Below are positions 33,526 to 43,155 of a DNA stretch of 64,000 nucleotides, piece by piece (positions within the stretch are counted from its first letter, which is position 1; each line of letters opens with the position of its first letter). The stretch is from Candidatus Leucobacter sulfamidivorax (GTDB taxonomy: Bacteria; Actinomycetota; Actinomycetes; Actinomycetales; Microbacteriaceae): the NCBI GenBank assembly GCA_016771945.1, contig QZLF01000002.1, forward strand, positions 248,001 to 312,000, written 5' to 3'. Made by a program: the position numbers and the translations under genes. The notes under the pieces were generated by a model that saw only the letters and a program-made list of their open reading frames with translations, was not told the origin of the DNA and ran no database searches.

Positions 33526-34905
33526 CTACCGCGCCCGCGCCTCGAAGATCGCGCCCGGGTTCATGATGCCCTGCGGGTCGAGCGCGTCCTTGATCTGCTG
33601 CCCGATCTCGAGCACGTCGGCGCCGATCTGACTCTCGAGCCACGGCCGCTTCAGCTTGCCCACACCGTGCTCGCCCGAGATCGTGCCGCCGAGCGACACC
33701 GCGAGCGACATGATCTCGCCGTACGCGGCCTCGGCGCGACGCTGCGCCTCGACGTCGGCGGGATCGAAGACGACGAGCGGATGCGTGTTGCCGTCGCCGG
33801 CGTGCGCGATGAAGGCGATCTCGGTGCGGTGCTGCGCGGCGATCCGCTCGATCCCGGCGATGAGCCCGCCGAGCCGGGGGATGGGCGCGCCGACGTCGGA
33901 GAGCAGCAGACGCCCGCGGGCCTCGACGGCCGGGATCGCGACCCGGCGCGCGTGCGCGAGCTGCTCGCCGCGCTCCGGGCTCGTCTCCTCGACGAGCGTC
34001 GCGCCGTGCCGTCCGAAGGCCTCGACCATGGTGGCGATGTCGCGGCCCGAAGGGTCGAGATCGTCGCTGCCGGCGAGCACGAAGGCCTCGGCCGAGCGGT
34101 CGAGCCCGAGGCCCAGCAGGTCCTCGACGGCGTTCACGGCGTTGCGGTCCATGTACTCGAGCAGGCTGGGGCGGATCGCGGCCGCGATCTCCCCGATCGC
34201 GGCCGCGGCCTGCGACGAGCTCGAGAACCAGGCCACGACGCGCCGCGGCGCCGGCGGAGCGGGCAGCAGCCGCACGATGATCTCGGTGACCACGCCGAGC
34301 GTGCCCTCGCTGCCGACGAAGAGCTTCACGAGCGACAGCCCCGCCACGTCCTTGACGAGCGGCCCGCCGAGACGGATCGCTCGGCCGTCGGCGAGCACCA
34401 CCTCGAGCCCGAGCACGTAGTCGACGGTCACCCCGTACTTCACGCAGCAGAGGCCGCCCGCGTTCGTCGCGATGTTGCCGCCGATCGAGCAGATGTCGAA
34501 GGAGGCGGGATCCGGCGGGTACCAGAGCCCGCGCTCGGCGACCGCCGCCTTCAGCTCCGAGTTCAGCAGCCCCGGCTGCACGGTCGCCGTGCGGGTCGCG
34601 GGATCCACCGTGACGGCGCGCATGCGCTCGGTCGAGAGCACGATGCCGCCGGCCACGGCGGTGGCGCCGCCCGAGAGGCCGGTGCCCATGCCGCGGGGCA
34701 CGATCGGCACGCCGTGCCGGGAGGCCCAGGCGACGACCGCCTGCACCTCGGCGGTCGAGCCGGGCAGGGCGACCGCGAGCGGTACGCCCGCCGCGGGGTC
34801 GAGGGCCCGGTCGCGACGGTAGGGCTCGATGTCCTCCGAGGCGGTGAGGACCGCGCCGGGCAGTAGCGCGGCGAGCTCCGCGAGCGCCTCGCCGCCCCCG
34901 CTCAC
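33526..34905 (-). CDS. FAD-linked glycolate/D-lactate oxidase, GlcD-like
   Basis: FAD-binding oxidoreductase of the GlcD/D-2-hydroxyacid dehydrogenase group, 459 residues. The PCMH FAD domain shows [16 protein letters not shown] near 70, [22 protein letters not shown] near 135 and [16 protein letters not shown] near 210. The C-terminal domain has [15 protein letters not shown] and [12 protein letters not shown] with the catalytic His residues. It would oxidise glycolate to glyoxylate, which the upstream malate synthase condenses with acetyl-CoA. GTG 34905 overlaps the malate synthase stop (GTGA). No GlcE/GlcF partners are present. Confidence 0.9.
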   Translation of the reverse strand: MSGGGEALAELAALLPGAVLTASEDIEPYRRDRALDPAAGVPLAVALPGSTAEVQAVVAWASRHGVPIVPRGMGTGLSGGATAVAGGIVLSTERMRAVTVDPATRTATVQPGLLNSELKAAVAERGLWYPPDPASFDICSIGGNIATNAGGLCCVKYGVTVDYVLGLEVVLADGRAIRLGGPLVKDVAGLSLVKLFVGSEGTLGVVTEIIVRLLPAPPAPRRVVAWFSSSSQAAAAIGEIAAAIRPSLLEYMDRNAVNAVEDLLGLGLDRSAEAFVLAGSDDLDPSGRDIATMVEAFGRHGATLVEETSPERGEQLAHARRVAIPAVEARGRLLLSDVGAPIPRLGGLIAGIERIAAQHRTEIAFIAHAGDGNTHPLVVFDPADVEAQRRAEAAYGEIMSLAVSLGGTISGEHGVGKLKRPWLESQIGADVLEIGQQIKDALDPQGIMNPGAIFEARAR

Positions 34906-37088
34906 GATCCCTGCCGCTTCTTCGCGCGCCGCAGCGCATGCAGCAGCGGCTCGGTGTAGCCGTTCGGCTGCGCGGCGCCCTCGACGATCAGACGCCGGGC
35001 GGCCTCGAAGGCGATGCCGGGCTTGTCGCCCGAGGCGCCGAGCAGCGGCTCGTAGGCGGGGTCGCCCGCGTTCTGGCGATCCACCACCGCGGAGAGCCGG
35101 CGCAGGCTCTCGTCGACCTGCCCCTCGTCGATCACCCCGTGCGCGAGCCAGTTCGCGAGCAGCTGGCTCGAGATGCGCAGGGTGGCGCGATCCTCCATGA
35201 GCGCCACGTCGTGGATGTCGGGAACCTTCGAGCAGCCGACGCCCTGGTCGATCCAGCGCACCACGTAGCCGAGGATCGACTGCACGTTGTTGTCGACCTC
35301 GGTGGCGACGACCTCGGGCGTCAGATCGCCCTCGCCCGCGAGCGGGATCCCCAGCAGCACGTCGAGGCTGTCGCCGGGCAGCGCAGGCAGCGCCCGCCGC
35401 GCCGCGAAGGCGTCGAGCTCGTGGTAGTGGAGGGCGTGCAGGGTCGCGGCGGTCGGCGACGGCACCCAGGCGGTCGAGGCGCCCGACTTCACGTGTCCGA
35501 TCTTCTGCTCGAGCATGTCGTGCATGAGGTCGGGCATCGCCCACATGCCCTTGCCGATCTGCGCCCGGCCGTCGAGGCCGCAGTCGACGCCGATCGCGAC
35601 GTTGCGCCGCTCGTAGACGTCGAGCCACGGCCGCGTGCGGATCGCCCCCTTCGGCAGCATCGGACCCGCCCACAGCGAGGTGTGGATCTCGTCGCCCGTG
35701 CGGTCGAGGAACCCGGTGTTGATGAACACCACCCGCTCGCCCGCGGCGGCGATGCAGGCCGCGAGGTTCGCCGAGGTGCGGCGCTCCTCGTCCATGATGC
35801 CGATCTTCACGGTGTTCGCGGGCAGCCCGTAGAGGGCCTCGACCCGCCCGAAGAGCTCGGAGGCGAAGGCGGCCTCGTCGGGGCCGTGCATCTTGGGCTT
35901 CACGATGTAGACGGAGCCGGTGCGCGAGTTCCAGCCCGCGCTCGGGCCGCGCAGGTCGCCGAGCGCGCCGAGCACGGTCATGATCGCGTCGAGGATCCCC
36001 TCGGGCACCTCCGCGCCGTCGCGGTCGAGCACGGCGTCGGTGGTCATGAGGTGGCCGACGTTGCGGATGAAGAGGGTGGATCGCCCGGGCAGCGAAAGAG
36101 TGCCGCCGTCCGCGGCGCCGCCCGCGGCGATGTACTCGCGGTCGGGGTTCATCGCGCGGGTGAAGGTGCGGCCATCCTTCGCGACCTCCTCCCGCAGGGT
36201 GCCGTCGTTCAGTCCCTTCCAGTTGCGGTAGCCGAGGGCCTTGTCGTCCGCGTCGACGGCCGCGACCGAGTCCTCGAGGTCCATGATCGTGGTGAGCGCC
36301 GACTCCACGACGATGTCCTGCACGCCGGCCGCATCGGTGGATCCGATGGCCCCGCCGCGGTCGATCGCGATCTCGAGGTGCAGGCCGTTGTGGCGCAGCA
36401 GCACGGCGTTCGGAGCATCCGGGGCGCCGGCGTAGCCGACGAAGGCGTCCGGATCCACGAGCGCGGTCGTCGTGCCGTCCGCGAGGGCGACCGCGAGGGC
36501 GGCGTTCTCGACCGTGTACGCGGCTGCGTCGGCGTGCGAGCCGTAGGCGAGGGGCGCCGCGCGGTCGAGCAGGTCGCGGCCGAAGGCGATCACGGCCCTG
36601 CCGCGCGCGGGGTTGTACTCCGCGCCGGGGGCGAGCCGGCCCGTGCGATCGATCGCGTCGGTGCCGTAGAGCGCGTCGTAGAGGGAGCCCCAGCGGGCGT
36701 TCGCCGCGTTGAGGGCGAAGCGCGCGTTCAGCAGCGGCACCACGAGCTGCGGGCCGGCGAGGCTCGCGATCTCGGGATCGACGTTCTCGGTGGTGACGGC
36801 GACGGCGTCCGGCTCGGGCCGCAGGTAGCCGATCTCCTCGAGGAAGGCGCGGTACTCGGCGGGGTCCGGGACTCCGGGGCGGTCCCGGTGCCAGTCGTCG
36901 ATGCGGGCCTGCAGGGCGTCGCGCTCGGCGAGCAGCGCGCGGTTCCTCGGGGCGAGCTCGTGGACGATCCCGCTCACCCCCTGCCAGAAGGCGTCGGCGT
37001 CGAGGCCGTGCTCGGCGAGGGCCGCTTCCGCGAAGTCGGCGATGGGCGGTGCGACGGAGAGGTCCGCGCGTGCGAGGTGGTCGGTCAT
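34902..37088 (-). CDS. glcB: Malate synthase G
   Basis: Condenses glyoxylate with acetyl-CoA to malate; monomeric G isoform of 728 residues, the normal length. Seen: [17 protein letters not shown] (active-site acidic residues), [11 protein letters not shown], the substrate loop [29 protein letters not shown] and the C-terminal [25 protein letters not shown] 37088 has GGAGG seven bases ahead; ATG 37094 overlaps the previous stop (ATGA) but sits almost on that site. It forms an operon with the GlcG-like and GlcD-like genes, a compact route from glycolate to malate. Confidence 0.95.
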   Translation of the reverse strand: MTDHLARADLSVAPPIADFAEAALAEHGLDADAFWQGVSGIVHELAPRNRALLAERDALQARIDDWHRDRPGVPDPAEYRAFLEEIGYLRPEPDAVAVTTENVDPEIASLAGPQLVVPLLNARFALNAANARWGSLYDALYGTDAIDRTGRLAPGAEYNPARGRAVIAFGRDLLDRAAPLAYGSHADAAAYTVENAALAVALADGTTTALVDPDAFVGYAGAPDAPNAVLLRHNGLHLEIAIDRGGAIGSTDAAGVQDIVVESALTTIMDLEDSVAAVDADDKALGYRNWKGLNDGTLREEVAKDGRTFTRAMNPDREYIAAGGAADGGTLSLPGRSTLFIRNVGHLMTTDAVLDRDGAEVPEGILDAIMTVLGALGDLRGPSAGWNSRTGSVYIVKPKMHGPDEAAFASELFGRVEALYGLPANTVKIGIMDEERRTSANLAACIAAAGERVVFINTGFLDRTGDEIHTSLWAGPMLPKGAIRTRPWLDVYERRNVAIGVDCGLDGRAQIGKGMWAMPDLMHDMLEQKIGHVKSGASTAWVPSPTAATLHALHYHELDAFAARRALPALPGDSLDVLLGIPLAGEGDLTPEVVATEVDNNVQSILGYVVRWIDQGVGCSKVPDIHDVALMEDRATLRISSQLLANWLAHGVIDEGQVDESLRRLSAVVDRQNAGDPAYEPLLGASGDKPGIAFEAARRLIVEGAAQPNGYTEPLLHALRRAKKRQGS

Positions 37089-37090
37089 GG

Positions 37091-37513
37091 TCATGCCTCC
37101 GTTCGATCGGCGCCGAGCAGCGCCAGAGTTTCGGTCGCGACCGCGAGATCGACCGCGGGCGGGCCGCCCGCGACCCCGAGGCCGCCCACGTGCACGCCGT
37201 CGAAGACGAGCGGCAGGCCGCCAGCGATGCGGGTCAGCGTGCCGCCCGTGCCGAGCGGCAGCGCCACGGCGAGCGGTTCGGGCAGCTCGCTCGAGGGCTT
37301 GCCGGTCGAGGCGGAGGTCTTCGCCTTCCGTGTCGAGGTCTCGGCGCTGTGCGGGGTCGCGCCGTCGGCCATGCCGTAGGCGACGACCGTCATCGAGGGA
37401 TCGGCGACGGTCACGACGGGGCGGATGCCGTGCTTCGCGCCGACCTCCATGGCGAGGGCGACGGCGCGGGCGGCGGTCTCGTACGAGATCCGGGGCACGG
37501 TGATGTAGGTCAT
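37091..37513 (-). CDS. GlcG/HbpS-like protein
   Basis: Small protein of 140 residues with the GlcG/HbpS fold: [59 protein letters not shown] and the glycine-rich [20 protein letters not shown], given by segments. GlcG accompanies glycolate oxidase genes in many bacteria; its role is unproven, and relatives bind haem. ATG 37513 is the first Met of the conserved domain, with GAGAGAAC in front. The leader 37514-37633 is purine-rich on the transcribed strand, with several GAACGCG repeats. It is the first gene of the glycolate operon. Confidence 0.85.
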   Translation of the reverse strand: MTYITVPRISYETAARAVALAMEVGAKHGIRPVVTVADPSMTVVAYGMADGATPHSAETSTRKAKTSASTGKPSSELPEPLAVALPLGTGGTLTRIAGGLPLVFDGVHVGGLGVAGGPPAVDLAVATETLALLGADRTEA

Positions 37514-37633
37514 GTTCTCTCTCGTCTGCATTCTCTCGTTCGCGCTTTTTCGTCCGCGTTCTCCGCGTTCGCGTTCTTCCGTCCGGGTTCTCGCCCGGGT
37601 GCGGTCGACACGGCTCCGGGCGACGTGATCCAC

Positions 37634-37683
37634 GATACGGAGAATTCGACATCATGGAATTTTTATTCCGTATCATGGAATTT
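37634..37683 (+). promoter_or_regulatory. IclR promoter/operator cluster
   Basis: GATACGGA (37634-37641) and TCCGTATC (37667-37674) form an inverted repeat. ATCATGGAATTT occurs twice (37651-37662 and 37672-37683), exactly 21 bases or two helical turns apart. A -10-like TATCAT (37671-37676) ends seven bases before ATG 37684, suggesting a leaderless transcript. Confidence 0.6.
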
Positions 37684-38526
37684 ATGAGGACGAAGCGGAA
37701 GGATGCGGCGGAGAGCGCCGGGAGCACTGGGAGCGCCGGGAGCGGATCGGGGGCGGCGCGCGGCGACGGCGCGCAGTCGGGGACCGCCCCGACCGGCACC
37801 GTGCAGTCGGTCGAGCGGGCGTTCCACGTGCTCGAGGCGCTCGCCGACGCGGAGGGCGCGCTGCCGCTCTCGGAGCTCGCCGCGGCGACGCGCCTGCCCC
37901 AGCCCACGGCGCATCGCCTGCTGCGCACGATGGAGGAGCTCGGCTACGTGCGGCAGCTCGATACACGCAGCTATGCGCTCGGGCCCGGCCTCATCAGGCT
38001 CGGCAGCCGGGCGACGCCCCCGCTCGCCGCACGCGCGCAGCCGATCATGGTCGAGCTCGAGGAGATCGCCCGGGAGACCGTGAACCTCGCGGTGCTCGAC
38101 GGCGACCGCGTCGCCTACATCGGTCAGGTGCCGTCGCGGCACCAGATGCGCATGTTCACCGAGGTGGGCCGCCGTGTGCTGCCCCACTCGGCGGGTGTCG
38201 GCAAGGCGATCCTCTCGATGCTGCCCGAGACGCGGGTGCGCGAGATCGTCGGGCGCACCGGCATGCCCCGCTTCACCCCGACCACCATCACCGGGATCGA
38301 CGCGCTGATCGCCGATCTGCGGGAGAGCCGGCGGCGCGGCTTCGCCGTGGACGACGGCGAGCGCGAGGTGGGAGTGCGGTGCATCGCGGTGCCGGTGCCG
38401 GGAAGCGCACCGCCCGCGGCGCTCTCGATCTCGGGACCGAGCGCGCGCGTCGACGACGATCTCGCCCGCACCATCACCGACGCCCTGCTCGCGGCGGCCG
38501 CGCGTCTCGCCGAGGAGATCGGCTGA
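37684..38526 (+). CDS. IclR-family transcriptional regulator
   Basis: Regulator of 280 residues. A Ser/Gly/Ala-rich N-terminus leads into the IclR winged helix ([50 protein letters not shown]). The C-terminal effector domain has [61 protein letters not shown], quoted by segments. ATG 37684 is chosen for its leaderless geometry; two earlier in-frame ATGs fall inside the operator repeats and have no ribosome site. Divergent from the glycolate operon, it is the probable regulator of both; IclR relatives sense glyoxylate or aromatic acids. Confidence 0.88.
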   Translation: MRTKRKDAAESAGSTGSAGSGSGAARGDGAQSGTAPTGTVQSVERAFHVLEALADAEGALPLSELAAATRLPQPTAHRLLRTMEELGYVRQLDTRSYALGPGLIRLGSRATPPLAARAQPIMVELEEIARETVNLAVLDGDRVAYIGQVPSRHQMRMFTEVGRRVLPHSAGVGKAILSMLPETRVREIVGRTGMPRFTPTTITGIDALIADLRESRRRGFAVDDGEREVGVRCIAVPVPGSAPPAALSISGPSARVDDDLARTITDALLAAAARLAEEIG

Positions 38527-38649
38527 GGCGCTCTGGGCCCCGCCCTGTCCGTCCGGCTCCGGCTCCCGTCCGCTCCGGCCCAGCTCGCCCTGCCCCCTCG
38601 CCCGGCCCCGCTCGCCCCGGCTCCCGCTCGCCCCGATCGCGCGCAATGA

Positions 38650-38694
38650 TGCGCGTATTGCTGCCCGGGCTCGCGCCGGACAGCAATACGCGCA
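38650..38694. repeat. Hairpin downstream of the IclR gene
   Basis: TGCGCGTATTGCTG (38650-38663) pairs perfectly with 38681-38694; four more pairs form inside. May end the IclR transcript, or belong to the hairpin family seen elsewhere in the window. The stretch 38527-38649 is a pyrimidine-rich, gene-free run. Confidence 0.65.
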
Positions 38695-38699
38695 CTGTG

Positions 38700-39003
38700 A
38701 GGATCGGTGTCAGCTGGTCTGGGACTGGCTGGCAGGGTAGGTACCGGCCGTGCTGTCCCCGTGGTTGTGGCTCATACGCGCACCGACCCCCTTCTCCTGG
38801 GGTGTCTTGCAATAGACCTGCCCAACCGTGCGGGATGGCCGGCCGGTACCTGCCCGGTCCACTCCGGTGACTTGATCAGAAGGCTGTCCACCTCTGAGGT
38901 GTGACTCGTCACAGTGTTGTCCCGAAGTGATTCCTCCCCGGACCGGTACCGGCCGTGAACGGCCGACTCCCGCAGTCCGTCAGCACCGAAGGAATCAACC
39001 GTC
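38700..39003 (+). ncRNA. Candidate IS110 bridge-RNA region
   Basis: In the IS110 group the non-coding end 5' of the recombinase gene yields a bridge RNA that pairs with donor and target DNA (established knowledge). Here the 5' region has no reading frame but holds GGTACCGGCCGTG twice (38740-38752, 38945-38957) and its inverted core GGCCGGTACC (38841-38850), plus short hairpins around 38885-38915. RNA limits and guide loops cannot be assigned without alignment of relatives. Confidence 0.45.
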
Positions 39004-40071
39004 ATGTCTAGCATCGCGCATACGCGCCCGTTTGTCGTCGGCGTAGACACCCACGCCAGGCACCACGTCTACGCCGTCCTCACCACCACCGGTGAGGTCC
39101 TCGATACGCGCGAGTTCCCGACTCATCGCGCGGGTATCGCCCGCGCGATCGCTTGGGCCGCCCGCCGTACCGGCGGTGATCTCGCAACACTCTGGGCGAT
39201 CGAGGGCACCGCTTCTTACGGGGCGCTCCTGACCGCAGCGGTCACCGCGACCGGATACCAGGTTGCTGAGGCCCCGCGCTTGGGCACGCATCGCGGGCAC
39301 GGGGTCGGGAAGTCCGACCCGCTCGACGCGCAGCGCATCGCGGCCGCTGTGCTCCCGCTCGATACCACCCAGCTGCGTGTCCCGCGCCTGGGAGACGGGA
39401 TACGGGCCTCGCTGCGGGTCCTGGTCGCGGCCCGCGACTTGATGACCGGTGAGCGGACCCGCAGCGTGAACGCGCTCACCGCGCTGCTGCGCATTCATGA
39501 CCTCGGGGTTGATGCGCGCCATCCGCTCACCGGCCCTGGGCTGCGGCAGGTGAGCGGATGGCGGGCCCGCAGCGAATCCCTGACGCACCAGATCGCTCGG
39601 ACGGAAGCGACCCGACTCGCGAAACGGGTCCGGGCACTCGATGACGAGTTGGCCCGGAATCTTGCACGACTGACTGAACTTGTCAGGGCGAGCGCGGCGG
39701 CGCCGTTGCTGGAGGAGCCCGGGTTCGGGCCGGTATCGCTCGCGATCTGCCTCACCGTGTGGTCACACCCCGGTCGGGTCCGGTCAGAGGCTGCGTTCGC
39801 GTCGCTCGCGGGTGTGAACCCGATCCCGGCGTCTTCGGGGAACACTGTCCGGTATCGACTCAACCGGGGCGGCGATCGGCGGTTGAATCGTGCTCTGCAC
39901 ATGGTCGCGCTTACTCGGATGACTCATGATGAACGGACCCGCGCGTATGTTGAGAAACGGCGGGCTCAGGGGCGGACCCTGAAAGAGATCCGGCGTGGCC
40001 TCAAACGCTATCTCGCCCGTCATGTGTACCGGGTACTCACCGCTGCCCAGCCCGCACCGTTACCGGCTTGA
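39004..40071 (+). CDS. IS110-family transposase (DEDD recombinase)
   Basis: Full-length transposase, 355 residues. The N-terminal RuvC-like domain shows the acidic tetrad: VVGVDTHARHH (Asp), LWAIEGTASYG (Glu), and GKSDPLDAQRIA (two Asp). A coiled middle part leads to the C-terminal Transposase_20 domain with EPGFGPVSLAIC, FASLAGVNPIPASSGNT (catalytic Ser region) and RGGDRRLNRALHMVAL. No frameshift or stop, so it looks active. Lies between the IclR gene and the SDR gene without visibly breaking either. Confidence 0.92.
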   Translation: MSSIAHTRPFVVGVDTHARHHVYAVLTTTGEVLDTREFPTHRAGIARAIAWAARRTGGDLATLWAIEGTASYGALLTAAVTATGYQVAEAPRLGTHRGHGVGKSDPLDAQRIAAAVLPLDTTQLRVPRLGDGIRASLRVLVAARDLMTGERTRSVNALTALLRIHDLGVDARHPLTGPGLRQVSGWRARSESLTHQIARTEATRLAKRVRALDDELARNLARLTELVRASAAAPLLEEPGFGPVSLAICLTVWSHPGRVRSEAAFASLAGVNPIPASSGNTVRYRLNRGGDRRLNRALHMVALTRMTHDERTRAYVEKRRAQGRTLKEIRRGLKRYLARHVYRVLTAAQPAPLPA

Positions 40072-40104
40072 CAAACATAGAAGGGTCTATCGCGGTGCCG
40101 CGGA

Positions 40105-40884
40105 TCAGACCGCGGTGTACCCCCCGTCGGCGGTGAAGACCGCACCGGTGATGAAGGACGCCGCGTCCGAGAGCAGGAACGCGACGACCCCCGAGAGCTC
40201 CTCGGGCTCGGCGATGCGGCCCTGCGGCGTGCCCTCCGCCATCGCCTCGAGCGCGGCGGGATCGTCGAGCCATCCGGTGAGGATGTCGGTGCGCACCGAG
40301 CCGGGCGCCACGACGTTGATGCGGATGCCCTGTCGCGCGTAGTCGATCGCCGCCGACTTGCTGAGCCCGACGACGCCGTGCTTGCTCGCGCAGTACGGGC
40401 CGATGCCCGGCGCGACGATGACGCCGCCGACCGAGGCCGTGTTGACGATCGCGCCGCCGCCCGCGCGCAGCAGCGCGGGGATCTCGTGCCGCATCGAGCG
40501 GTAGACCCCGCCGAGGTTGACGTCGAGGATGCGCGCGTACTCCTCGGGCTCCTGCTCATGCAGCGGGAGCGAGGGCCCCTGCGTGCCGGCGTTGTTGAAA
40601 GCGAGGTGGAGCGCGCCGAAGGTCTGCTCGGCGAACTCCACGGCCGCGCGCACGGAATCGTCGTCCGCGACATCCACGCGCACGGCGGTGGCCGCGCCTC
40701 CCTCGGCGACGATGCCGTCGGCGATCTCCCGGCAGGCGTCGAGCTTACGGGCGCCGAGCACGACCGAGGCCCCGCAGCGCGCGAGGTGGCGCGAGGCGGC
40801 GGCGCCGATGCCCTGGCTCGCGCCCGTCACGAGGCAGACCCTGCCGCTGAGATCCTGATGCCCCGGGGCGGGGATGGTGGTCAT
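40105..40884 (-). CDS. Short-chain dehydrogenase/reductase
   Basis: Classical SDR, 259 residues. The NAD(P) motif CLVTGASQGIGAAASRHLAR begins near residue 17, followed by LAFNNAGTQG, the catalytic Ser in NTASVGG, YCASKHGVVGLSKS (YxxxK) and the closing VAFLLSDAASFITGAVFTADGG. It has its own site (GAAAGGAACC) 44 bases after the FGGY kinase stop on the same strand, so it is probably the last gene of the TrpA-like/importer operon and may oxidise an alcohol of the imported substrate. Its 3' end is close to the IS110 right end. Confidence 0.9.
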   Translation of the reverse strand: MTTIPAPGHQDLSGRVCLVTGASQGIGAAASRHLARCGASVVLGARKLDACREIADGIVAEGGAATAVRVDVADDDSVRAAVEFAEQTFGALHLAFNNAGTQGPSLPLHEQEPEEYARILDVNLGGVYRSMRHEIPALLRAGGGAIVNTASVGGVIVAPGIGPYCASKHGVVGLSKSAAIDYARQGIRINVVAPGSVRTDILTGWLDDPAALEAMAEGTPQGRIAEPEELSGVVAFLLSDAASFITGAVFTADGGYTAV

Positions 40885-40928
40885 GATGGTTCCTTTCGAT
40901 GGAGCGGGAAGAAGAAGGGGTCGGCCCG

Positions 40929-42401
40929 CTACTCGGGCCGCATGCGCGCGTGCACCTCGCGCAGCGCCGCGTAGCTCTGCCGGTAGAGGGCGTAGAGCTC
41001 CTCGTAGCATGCGGAGTTGTCCGCCGACGGTTCGAAGACGGCGTCGTGGACCACCAGGCGGCGGGACGCGTCCCAGGGATCGGCGCCGGTGTCGACCGCC
41101 GCGGCGAACACGGCGGCCCCGACGACCGCGGTGTCCTTCTCCACGCTGCGGCGCATCTCGCGGCCGGTGACGTCGGCGACGATCTGGCACCACAGCGGCG
41201 ACTGCGAGCCGCCGCCCGACAGCGTGGCCACGGTCGAGGGCACGGAGGCCGCGACGTCGACGGCGTCCATCAGCTCGCGCGCCGAGCAGGCGATGCCCTC
41301 GAGCACCGCGCGCGACAGGTCGGCGAAGCCGGATCCTGCGCTGAGGCCCAGGAACCACCCCCGCACATCCGCGTCCCAGAGCGGCGCGCGCTCGCCGAGC
41401 AGATGCGGCGCGAACATGACGCCATTCGCACCGGGCGGCGAATCGGCCGCGGCGGCGATCACGTCGTCGATCGAGCGCCCGCTGATCCCGGCCCACCAGC
41501 GCAGCGAGTCGCCGCCCGACTGGGTGGGGCCCGCGTGCACCTGGCGTCCGCGGTACGGGGCGAAGTTCGCGACTCCCGGCCCCGAGGTCCCGCCGACCCC
41601 GACAGATCCGCCGATCACCGAGGTGCCGAGGATCACCATCGCGTCGCCGGGCTCCCGGAGGCCCGAGCCGAGGGTGTTGCCCATGCCGTCCATGCTCCCG
41701 GTCGCCATCGGGGTGCCCGCAGGGACCCCGTGCCAGTCCGCGAGCGTGCGGCCGACGACCTCCTCGGGCCACTGCAGCGGTGCCAGTCGCTCCGGTAGCC
41801 CCGGGGCCCCCGCGACGCCGAGCACGTAGTCGGGCACCGGCGTCGCGGTCTTGAACGAGGCGAAGGGGTCGGTGGCGACCGATCCGGTCAGCCGGGCGTT
41901 CACATAGTCCTTGGGGAACAGCACCCAGCGGGTGCGGGCCCACGCCGCGGGGTCGTTCGCCGCGAGCCAGAGCGCGCGCGGCACCGGGTTGGAGGCGTCG
42001 AGCGGATCGGGCGCGCCCCACTCCGCGATGCGGCCGGCCTCGCCGAGGCGCTCGTTGACGGCGTCGACCTCGGCCGCGCAGCGCACGTCCTGCCAGGAGA
42101 AGGCCTCGGTCACGGGCTCGAGGGCCTCGTCGACGAAGATGTGCGTGTCGACCTGGCTCGTGATGCCGATGCTGCGCACGGTGCCGAGGTCGACCGTCTC
42201 GGCGAGGGCCGCGACGCTCGCGTCCACCGCGTCGAACCACTCGCGCGCGTCCTGCACCGCCCAGCCCGGACGCGGCCTGCTGATCGCGTAGCCCTGCGAA
42301 CCGACCGCGAGCGACTCCCCGTTCTCGCCGAACGCGATCGCCTTCGTCGTCGTGCTGCCCACGTCGACTCCGATGTAGACGGCGGGTGTCTCAGTGCCCA
42401 T
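40929..42401 (-). CDS. FGGY-family carbohydrate kinase
   Basis: Sugar or polyol kinase of the xylulokinase/glycerol-kinase superfamily, 490 residues. N-terminal ATPase motif VYIGVDVGSTTTKAIAF; GITSQVDTHIFVD; GSMDGMGNTLGSG; LLGERAPLWDADVRGWFLGL; and the C-terminal adenosine motif LSGGGSQSPLWCQIVADV. The start overlaps the upstream TrpA-like gene by 11 bases. Kinase plus aldolase in one operon suggests that a hydroxylated side chain is phosphorylated before cleavage (inference). Exact substrate class cannot be told from sequence; relatives phosphorylate xylulose, ribulose, erythritol or autoinducer-2. Confidence 0.9.
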   Translation of the reverse strand: MGTETPAVYIGVDVGSTTTKAIAFGENGESLAVGSQGYAISRPRPGWAVQDAREWFDAVDASVAALAETVDLGTVRSIGITSQVDTHIFVDEALEPVTEAFSWQDVRCAAEVDAVNERLGEAGRIAEWGAPDPLDASNPVPRALWLAANDPAAWARTRWVLFPKDYVNARLTGSVATDPFASFKTATPVPDYVLGVAGAPGLPERLAPLQWPEEVVGRTLADWHGVPAGTPMATGSMDGMGNTLGSGLREPGDAMVILGTSVIGGSVGVGGTSGPGVANFAPYRGRQVHAGPTQSGGDSLRWWAGISGRSIDDVIAAAADSPPGANGVMFAPHLLGERAPLWDADVRGWFLGLSAGSGFADLSRAVLEGIACSARELMDAVDVAASVPSTVATLSGGGSQSPLWCQIVADVTGREMRRSVEKDTAVVGAAVFAAAVDTGADPWDASRRLVVHDAVFEPSADNSACYEELYALYRQSYAALREVHARMRPE

Positions 42402-43155
42402 CGAGCGCCCCTCTCAGGCTGTCGAGCAATCCGGTCAATTCTCGCTCGCCGCGCAGCGCCGCCGCCACGCACGCGGAGCCGACGATGACGCCGTCGGCTC
42501 CGAGCTCCACCGCGCGCCTGGCGTGCTCGGGGGTCGAGATGCCGAACCCGAGCGCGAGCGGCGCGGTCACGCCCTCCGCGCGCAGGCGCGCCAGCAGCTC
42601 CTCGTTGTCGGCTCCGACCTCGGGCCGCATGCCGGTCACGCCGGCCGCGGCCGCGACCATGACGTACGACTGCGCGCCGACCGCCTGCCGCACCTGCGCC
42701 GGGCTCGGGTCGTGGTCGAGGAAGGGGATGTCCAGCAGGCCGTGCGCCGCGGCGCGCGCGGGGATCCTCTCGGGATCCGCGTCGGGCAGCAGCAGGCCGC
42801 CGGCGCCGGACGCGGCGACCGCCGACAGGTAGGCGTCGTCCGGATCGCGCCGGTAGCTCATCCACACGGCCGCGGGGCCTCCCGCCGCCTCGAGCTGCCC
42901 GGCGAGCAGCTCTGACGCGCGCCGGGTGTCGACGCCGGACTCCACCGCGCGCCGCATCGAGTCGGAGATCGTCGGCCCGTCGAGCGTGGCTTCGCGCACG
43001 GGGATGCCGCATTCGACCACGTCGACTCCGCACCGCACGTACCGCTCGGCGGTCGCTGCCGCGCACGCGGGATCGCCGAGCGGCAGGTAGCAGATGAGCA
43101 CCGGACGGCCCGCGGCGCGCAGCGACGCCGCGCGCATGGGATCGGCGGCCGTCAC
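42391..43155 (-). CDS. Tryptophan synthase alpha-like lyase (orphan, copy 1)
   Basis: TIM-barrel protein of the TrpA family, 254 residues, with no TrpB nearby. Both catalytic acids of TrpA are kept: Glu48 in VVECGIPV and Asp59 in TLDGPTIS (E49 and D60 in Salmonella TrpA). The phosphate site is also kept: AAAGVTGMRPEV, LGFGISTPEHARRAVELGADG and VIVGSACV. TrpA splits indole-3-glycerol phosphate into indole and glyceraldehyde 3-phosphate; stand-alone homologues such as plant BX1/IGL do so without TrpB. Here, between an ATPase gene and an FGGY kinase gene, a related retro-aldol cleavage of an imported, phosphorylated compound is likely (inference). GTG start overlaps the ATPase stop. Confidence 0.87.
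   Translation of the reverse strand: MTAADPMRAASLRAAGRPVLICYLPLGDPACAAATAERYVRCGVDVVECGIPVREATLDGPTISDSMRRAVESGVDTRRASELLAGQLEAAGGPAAVWMSYRRDPDDAYLSAVAASGAGGLLLPDADPERIPARAAAHGLLDIPFLDHDPSPAQVRQAVGAQSYVMVAAAAGVTGMRPEVGADNEELLARLRAEGVTAPLALGFGISTPEHARRAVELGADGVIVGSACVAAALRGERELTGLLDSLRGALDGH

Larger units (their letters stand above)
38700..40080 (+). mobile_element. IS110-family insertion sequence (ends approximate)
   Basis: An intact DEDD transposase gene preceded by about 300 bases of non-coding, structured DNA and followed by under 35 bases before the next gene's stop. IS110 elements have no terminal inverted repeats, so the ends cannot be read; both limits are estimates. The upstream position of the non-coding part fits the IS110 group, not IS1111. 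Confidence 0.7.
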
